Shown here piece after piece: positions 62,993 to 64,000 of a stretch of 64,000 nucleotides of DNA (positions within the stretch are counted from its first letter, which is position 1; each line of letters starts with the position of its first letter). A model generated the notes under the pieces. That model saw only the letters and a program-made list of their open reading frames with translations. It did not search any database and had not been told where the DNA came from. The DNA comes from Marinimicrococcus flavescens (lineage in GTDB: Bacteria; Pseudomonadota; Alphaproteobacteria; Geminicoccales; Geminicoccaceae), in NCBI GenBank assembly GCA_029211145.1, contig JARGEQ010000016.1:124001-188000 (forward strand), given 5' to 3'. The position numbers and the translations under genes are program-made.

Positions 62993-64000
62993 GCGGCCTG
63001 CTTCTCGCCGCCGGCGCTCTGTCCGTCGCCGCCGCCGCGGCCCTGCTGGCGCCGGTGCTGCGCCGCCGTGCCGCCGGCAGCGCCGAGCCCTCCGAGACCG
63101 CCATCTACCGGCAGCAGCTCGACGAGCTCGAGCAGGACCTCGCGCGCGGGCTGATCGCCCCCCGCGAGGCCAAGGCGGCGCGCGTGGAGATCGAGCGCCG
63201 CCTGCTGCGCGCCGCCGGCCGCGGCGAGCAGCGCCTCGCCTCCTCCGCCGGCACGCGCGGCGTGGTGATCGCCACCGCCGTCCTGGCCCCGCTTGCAGCC
63301 GCCGCCCTCTATCTGCCGATGGGTGCGCCGGCCCTGCCCGACCGGCCCTTCGCCGCGCGCAGCGAGCAGAACAACCAGCAGCTCGCCATCCGCCAGATGG
63401 TGACGCGGCTGGAGGAGCGTCTCGCCCGCGAGCCGGGCGGGCTCGACGACTGGCTGATGCTCGGCCGCTCGCGCTCGGTGCTGGGCGACATGCAGGGCGC
63501 TACCGACGCCTACCGCCGCGCCCGCGCGCTGGCCCCCGACGATCCTCGCGCCGCCGGCGGACTCGCCGAGGCGCTGACCTTCCTCGCCGGCGGCATGGTG
63601 CCGCGCGAGGCGGCGGCGCTGTTCGAGGAGGTGGCACGGCGCGCCCCCGGCGATCCCCAGGCGGCCTTCTATCTCGGCATGGCCGACGCCCAGGCCGGCG
63701 ACAGCGAGGCCGGCAAGGAGCGCTGGCGGCGCGCCCTGGCGGCCCTGCCAGCGAGCGACCCGGCGCGGGACCGCCTCCTCAACGCCATAGGCGGTGCCGG
63801 CCGGCAGCTCGGCATCGACGTGGCCGGCGTGCTGGCGACCCCGCCCGCTTCCGCCCCGGCCGGCCCCGAGGCGCTCGCCGGCATGTCGCTTGAGCAGCAG
63901 CTTGAATTCGTCCGCAGCATGGTGGGCAGGCTCGAGGCACGGCTCGAGAACGAGCCCGACGACGCCGAGGGCTGGAGCCGGCTGGGTCAGGCGCGCTGGC
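62989..64000 (+). CDS. ccmI: Cytochrome c maturation protein CcmI (CycH), C-terminus off the window
   Basis: At least 337 codons from a GTG at 62989. An N-terminal membrane helix is followed by a short loop with the family-typical YRQQLDELEQDLARGLI, a second membrane helix (GVVIATAVLAPLAAAALYL), and tetratricopeptide repeats (LDDWLMLGRSRSVLGDMQGATDAYRRARALAPDDP, QAAFYLGMADAQAG). CcmI chaperones apocytochrome c to CcmFH. The window ends inside the second TPR group (DDAEGWSRLGQAR). Confidence 0.93.
   Translation, partial: MSGLLLAAGALSVAAAAALLAPVLRRRAAGSAEPSETAIYRQQLDELEQDLARGLIAPREAKAARVEIERRLLRAAGRGEQRLASSAGTRGVVIATAVLAPLAAAALYLPMGAPALPDRPFAARSEQNNQQLAIRQMVTRLEERLAREPGGLDDWLMLGRSRSVLGDMQGATDAYRRARALAPDDPRAAGGLAEALTFLAGGMVPREAAALFEEVARRAPGDPQAAFYLGMADAQAGDSEAGKERWRRALAALPASDPARDRLLNAIGGAGRQLGIDVAGVLATPPASAPAGPEALAGMSLEQQLEFVRSMVGRLEARLENEPDDAEGWSRLGQARW

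Overview
The window is one contiguous, very GC-rich stretch of bacterial chromosome. It is densely packed with protein genes: no gap without a gene exceeds about 300 bases, and I found no tRNA, rRNA, insertion sequence, phage gene or CRISPR array. The gene content points to an alphaproteobacterium, probably a Rhodospirillales/Geminicoccales-type lineage. The clues are an Irr-type Fur regulator, a MucR/Ros regulator, an IalB-family protein, a holdfast-type (Hfa) secretion cluster, TTGACA/CTATAT-like promoters, and the shared order of the translation and RNA-processing genes. The species cannot be named from sequence reading alone.

Left part (1-30 kb, accessory and metabolic). A truncated cache-HAMP adenylate cyclase runs off the left edge. 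Next comes a 101-codon ORF that joins the start of an N-type ATP synthase beta subunit to the end of a gamma subunit, apparently the scar of a deleted operon. A secreted glycine-rich repeat protein and an IalB-like protein follow. From 8.9 to 3.7 kb (minus strand) lies a surface-fibre or holdfast-anchor cluster: a small exported protein, a CsgG/HfaB lipoprotein, and two tandem paralogues of about 615 residues, each built from 11 repeats ending in an AIGNS motif. Then come a metallo-beta-lactamase-fold hydrolase, a universal stress protein, a BKACE enzyme, an NMT1-PAS-GGDEF-EAL signalling protein, a P1B-5 metal ATPase with a C-terminal hemerythrin domain, and a DHDPS-family aldolase. A TRAP transporter operon with an amidase stands divergent from an M20 peptidase. 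After that there is an unrecognised three-gene membrane cluster (SAF protein, 4-TM coiled-coil protein, Cys-rich protein), an EamA exporter, a GNAT enzyme, a D-2-hydroxyacid dehydrogenase and an SH3-domain protein.

Middle part (30-50 kb, almost all minus strand). This is the core information-processing region. In transcription order it holds miaB-phoH-ybeY-corC-lnt-xre (every junction overlapping or nearly so), metK-trmB, then rimP-nusA-ylxR-infB-rbfA-truB-rpsO-pnp, and finally a nitronate-monooxygenase-like gene and irr. Promoters are visible before metK, rimP and irr. A nested hairpin region separates rpsO from pnp.

Right part (50-64 kb). A mucR/tusA divergent pair is followed by tsaB-rimI, nfuA, a DUF2333 gene, trpS, murJ and glnD (minus strand). 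The cytochrome c maturation genes ccmD-E-F-G-H-I are on the plus strand; ccmI runs off the right edge and ccmABC are not in the window.

The most unusual items are the 11-repeat HfaD-like pair with its secretion lipoprotein, the ATP synthase beta/gamma fusion scar, the unrecognised SAF/coiled-coil/Cys-rich membrane cluster, and the absence of a normal start codon for full-length RimP.
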